Source of the DNA: Vanessa cardui
Taxonomy: Eukaryota; Arthropoda; Insecta; Lepidoptera; Nymphalidae
Length of the DNA stretch: 64,000 bases
Direction: 5' to 3'
Assembly (NCBI RefSeq): GCF_905220365.1
Contig: NC_061123.1
Location: 5,146,001 to 5,210,000 of the forward strand
Shown here: positions 62,201-64,000 of the stretch, in pieces
Layout of the letters: each line of letters starts with the position of its first letter
How positions within the stretch are numbered: the first letter of the stretch is position 1
Notes under the pieces: model-generated
What the model was told of the DNA's origin: nothing
The model's database searches: none
Seen by the model: only the letters and a program-made list of their open reading frames with translations
Translations under genes and position numbers: made by a program

Positions 62201-62926
62201 AATTTGTAGCGACTAGAAGAGATTGAAATTGCAATAAAATTTGAAGTAGTATTTTCTATACGTCTACTTATTACTCTATACGAGTTTGAATTTATTCGTA
62301 AGAATGTTTATCTAAGATAGAAAATAACGCAGTGTAGAGCCATCTTCAAGATTACCTCGCCTTTCTGACGGCCTTCTTGAACTACTTACACGTATTCTAC
62401 TTACAAGATGCCTGGTCTCCATTGTTATCTTGCGACACTTCGATTTCACTGAAAGTGGACATCGGATCCTTTGTCATGGTCTTTAGTTGTTGTATTTGGT
62501 TGTAGCAGAGCTTCGGATTGAAGTGTATGAACAGACGTCCCTTCGCTATCTCTATTGACTTGTGCGTCGACCAATTCCATAACATTTCCAGATTTGGGTT
62601 GTTGAATATGTACAGGCTCTGTCCTCTGAAGAAAGAACGCATACGGTTTTATTTTATACTAGAAATCATATTTGAAATGTAAAAAATCAAGGACAATAAT
62701 TAATTAATGAATACAGAAGAATTTGACGTTAAATTAATATGTATGTTTACGAGGTTGTCTTTGGGGACATTACAGACTCACTTGTTGTCGGAGCTGAGCC
62801 CACCGATGCGTCTGAGGCTCTTGAGGAACATGAGCGACACCAGGGGGTAGGATCGGATCACGCGCAGACTACCGTCTATCTCCCGGATAGCCCCTAACGC
62901 TGCCTCCAACACTGCCATGGTGTTAC
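53279..62926 (-). CDS. InR: Insulin-like receptor tyrosine kinase, 3' part (17 exons; N-terminal exons outside the window)
   Basis: Partial gene, 1081 residues in the window, open at the 5' side beyond 64000. Exons: 62926-62782, 62625-62405, 62112-61938, 61811-61573, 61449-61273, 61005-60779, 60555-60396, 58528-58334, 57622-57468, 57341-57171, 56569-56321, 56246-56158, 56073-55842, 55719-55501, 55415-55335, 55267-55021, 53544-53279. Phases agree throughout. Order: L2 domain (GSLRVIRSYPLVSL, ending NGDQASC), FnIII repeats, insert domain, processing site RLRR, last FnIII, transmembrane helix, juxtamembrane NPEY, kinase (GQGSFGMV, CAVKTV, HRDLAARNC, DFGMTRDIYETDYYRKG), short Gly/Ala-rich tail. 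It receives insulin-like peptides at the plasma membrane and signals through IRS/PI3K. It lacks the long C-terminal extension of Drosophila InR. Exon 58528-58334 begins at a SINE-modified splice site. Confidence 0.95.
55021..56246 (-). CDS. InR: InR tyrosine kinase domain exons
   Basis: Five exons (56246-56158, 56073-55842, 55719-55501, 55415-55335, 55267-55021) encode most of the kinase. The ATP-site Lys lies in CAVKTVNEHATD. Exon 56073-55842 has the hinge VVMELMEHGDLKTYL. Exon 55719-55501 has the catalytic loop HRDLAARN, then DFG and the activation loop with all three Tyr (DIYETDYYRKG). Exon 55415-55335 has SDIWSYGVVLWEM. Exon 55267-55021 has CPDRLYELMRACW. Every catalytic residue is present, so the kinase should be active. 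The Gly-rich loop is on the preceding exon, whose donor (ATG|GTCGGT) is weak but is the only one in phase. Confidence 0.95.
56321..56569 (-). CDS. InR: InR transmembrane and juxtamembrane exon
   Basis: This 83-codon exon holds the single membrane helix (WGVVGGCMALLALVAAGAWA) followed by the stop-transfer AARR. The juxtamembrane motif SVNPEY is the known NPxY docking site for IRS/Shc PTB domains. It is followed by VYVPDEWEVPRSSVEFI and the start of the kinase Gly loop, ELGQGSFGM. The exon is GC-rich. The intron before it is almost filled by a MITE with long inverted repeats. Confidence 0.93.
56628..57142. mobile_element. 515-bp MITE with long (about 80 bp) terminal inverted repeats in InR intron
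   Basis: The left end reads TAGTTTGTTCGCGTTAAGAA and the right end, reversed, TAGTCTGTTCGCGTTAAGAA. The match continues for about 80 bases through ACTCCGCCCCCT and GACCAATCAAATC with few mismatches. It is flanked by TA (56626-56627, 57143-57144). It fills the intron between exons 57341-57171 and 56569-56321, ending 28 bases from the upstream donor. The interior is AT-rich with no coding. Confidence 0.88.
57645..58212 (-). mobile_element. SINE family G, copy interrupted by a MITE
   Basis: The two parts (57645-57692 and 58031-58212) join into the same SINE as at 44050-44275. The split lies at a TA dinucleotide. It sits in the InR intron between exons 58528-58334 and 57622-57468, so this intron carries two SINEs and one MITE. 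Confidence 0.82.
57693..58030. mobile_element. 338-bp MITE with TA target duplication (Tc1/mariner-like), copy 2
   Basis: Ends TAGTAGGACACAAATTAGAT and, read from the other end, TAGTACGACACAACTTAGAT; the inverted repeats run about 30 bp to GCATCGG. It is flanked by TA on both sides, and the empty site in the paralogous SINE (44088) has a single TA. No open frame of note inside; it is non-autonomous. Confidence 0.88.
58531..58839 (+). mobile_element. SINE family A, copy 5, inserted at an InR 3' splice site
   Basis: Full SINE in antisense to InR: head GAGTCGAGATGGCCCAGTGG at the left, B-box-like GGGTTCAAACCC, tail of repeated CTTTA. It is flanked by the 9-bp duplication ACGTACTCT (58522-58530 and 58840-58848). 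On the minus strand this duplication is AGAGTACGT: the acceptor AG plus the first seven bases of exon 58528-58334. The splice site is therefore present twice, once on each side of the SINE. Confidence 0.93.
60396..61005 (-). CDS. InR: InR insert domain and alpha/beta processing site exons
   Basis: Exon 61005-60779 encodes the insert region with a run of about 26 residues made almost only of Gly and Ala, with some Thr, followed by TCACRDD, which corresponds to the disulfide Cys cluster of insulin receptors, and then RIETINFENSLQNH. Exon 60555-60396 continues VYVKTERPKML and contains the furin-type site AAKRLRRS, where alpha and beta chains would be cut after RLRR. The Gly/Ala run comes from GGCGCG-type repeats and has no equivalent that I know of in vertebrate receptors. 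It is probably a lineage-specific low-complexity expansion in a flexible loop. Confidence 0.85.
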
Positions 62927-64000
62927 CTGATGGTAAAGATAAATGACAACATTTTTTTTTAATGTAGAAACATTAAACACCTAAACTTAACAGTATGTTT
63001 ATTGTTTTAAGCTAAGAGAAACTACCATAATATTTCGCTATATTAGTATGAAATATTACCAATAAAAAAAATAAGTTGTTTGTATTTTTCTGACATTATA
63101 CATTTTATGTAAATCATTAGTACTATGGAAATAATTTGTTTAACATATAAATCTCAAAGAGAAAAATACAAAACGTATAATTGTCATATTTAATGTTAAG
63201 TATTTAAAAAACATATTACAAACGGTCATAAGATCTTATTTTAGTTAGCCCGCTAAGACTATTTTTATTTTCAATTACATCGTGTTATTCTATTAAATAC
63301 AACTTTTACAATAATAATACGCGAGTTGTCGACATAATTATACATAAACAATTGATTATTTATATCAATATTCTCAGAAAATATCTCTCATAGAAACGAA
63401 CCGAGCAAGAACTCAACGATTTTATTAAGCTTTTATATAACAAAAGAATTTCGTTGAAAATACTTTTGAATATGTAACAATAATCAGATCACAAACGCGT
63501 TTCGTTAATACTAATACAAATTTGTTTATTTTGTAGTTTTGTGTCACTTTTGCCACTTTTGCCACTTTTTCACATTTTTCCATACCATTTGATTCAAATC
63601 AACTTGAGTAAGGAATCTATATATCCCCGCTGTAATCTATACCAATATTGTAAATGTAAAGTAACTGTCAGTCGCTCTATAACTGCCTAACCAAAGGATT
63701 AAATTTGACGAAATTTGCTGTTAACCAAACTTGAACTCCAAGGAGGTACATACTTTTTTAACTAACAGATGACAACTAACTCCCTAAAACGCGAACTTGT
63801 CAGTAACTTATCAATTTATTTAGTATTGGGTTACATATTTTCTTAACCCCCCTCATTATTACTTAGCATTGAATCAATGATTTTCGACCGTGTATAGACA
63901 TCGTATTTATTAAGTTTTGTCGCAAAAAGTTGGTTGGCAAAAGAACGCATTATAATTCGTTTGTATATGAATTTCTTAACAACTACGAGTCGGTAACTGG
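62927..64000 (-). other. InR intron reaching the window edge
   Basis: AT-rich intron upstream of the first in-window receptor exon; that exon starts with two bases of a split codon, so the gene continues to the right. A family F-like repeat lies at 63640-63800. No further exon recognised. Confidence 0.7.

Noticed and set aside
1..64000. CRISPR arrays, operons, phage or bacterial islands
   Set aside because: No regularly spaced repeats; all genes are intron-bearing insect genes, and the repeats are dispersed retroposons and DNA transposons.

Overview
The window is nuclear DNA of an insect and almost certainly a lepidopteran. Evidence: AT-rich intergenic DNA with small GT-AG introns, an insect-type insulin-like receptor, a PGBD-like piggyBac, and tRNA-headed SINEs and LINE 3' ends of kinds typical of butterfly and moth genomes. 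A butterfly is likely, but the species cannot be named from the sequence alone.

Layout. Positions 1-31.8 kb are gene-poor: one candidate first coding exon on the minus strand (1514-1663) with a GC-rich upstream region, scattered repeats, a few CpG-rich islets and a perfect 25-bp hairpin. From 31.8 to 47.9 kb lies a complete 19-coding-exon HECT E3 ubiquitin ligase gene (UBE3C/Hul5 type, minus strand, 1096 residues), including a 3'UTR intron and one GC-AG intron. Its introns hold a 338-bp TA-flanked MITE, nested SINEs and a 2.4-kb piggyBac inserted inside a SINE. About 0.9 kb head-to-head from it start two tandem gamma-glutamylcyclotransferase genes (48.8-50.6 kb, plus strand) with identical intron positions. 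Tail-to-tail with these is an insulin-like receptor gene (minus strand, stop at 53279). The window holds 17 coding exons, from the L2 domain through FnIII, furin site, transmembrane segment and tyrosine kinase to the C-terminus; the N-terminal exons lie beyond position 64000.

Function. The three gene types have separate jobs: proteasome-linked ubiquitin chain elongation, gamma-glutamyl peptide/glutathione turnover, and insulin/IGF signalling. The sequence shows no operon-like link. The only plausible shared regulation is the short divergent promoter between the ligase and the first cyclotransferase.

Most notable observations: (1) a SINE inserted exactly at a 3' splice site of the insulin receptor has duplicated the acceptor, and use of the distal copy gives an immediate stop before the transmembrane domain; (2) a three-arm inverted repeat at the exon 10 acceptor of the ligase can form two mutually exclusive hairpins; (3) a piggyBac transposase has an intact frame but has apparently lost its second catalytic Asp; (4) two paralogous empty sites inside the window prove the piggyBac and MITE insertions. 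All exon boundaries were worked out by eye from splice signals, reading-frame phase and family similarity.
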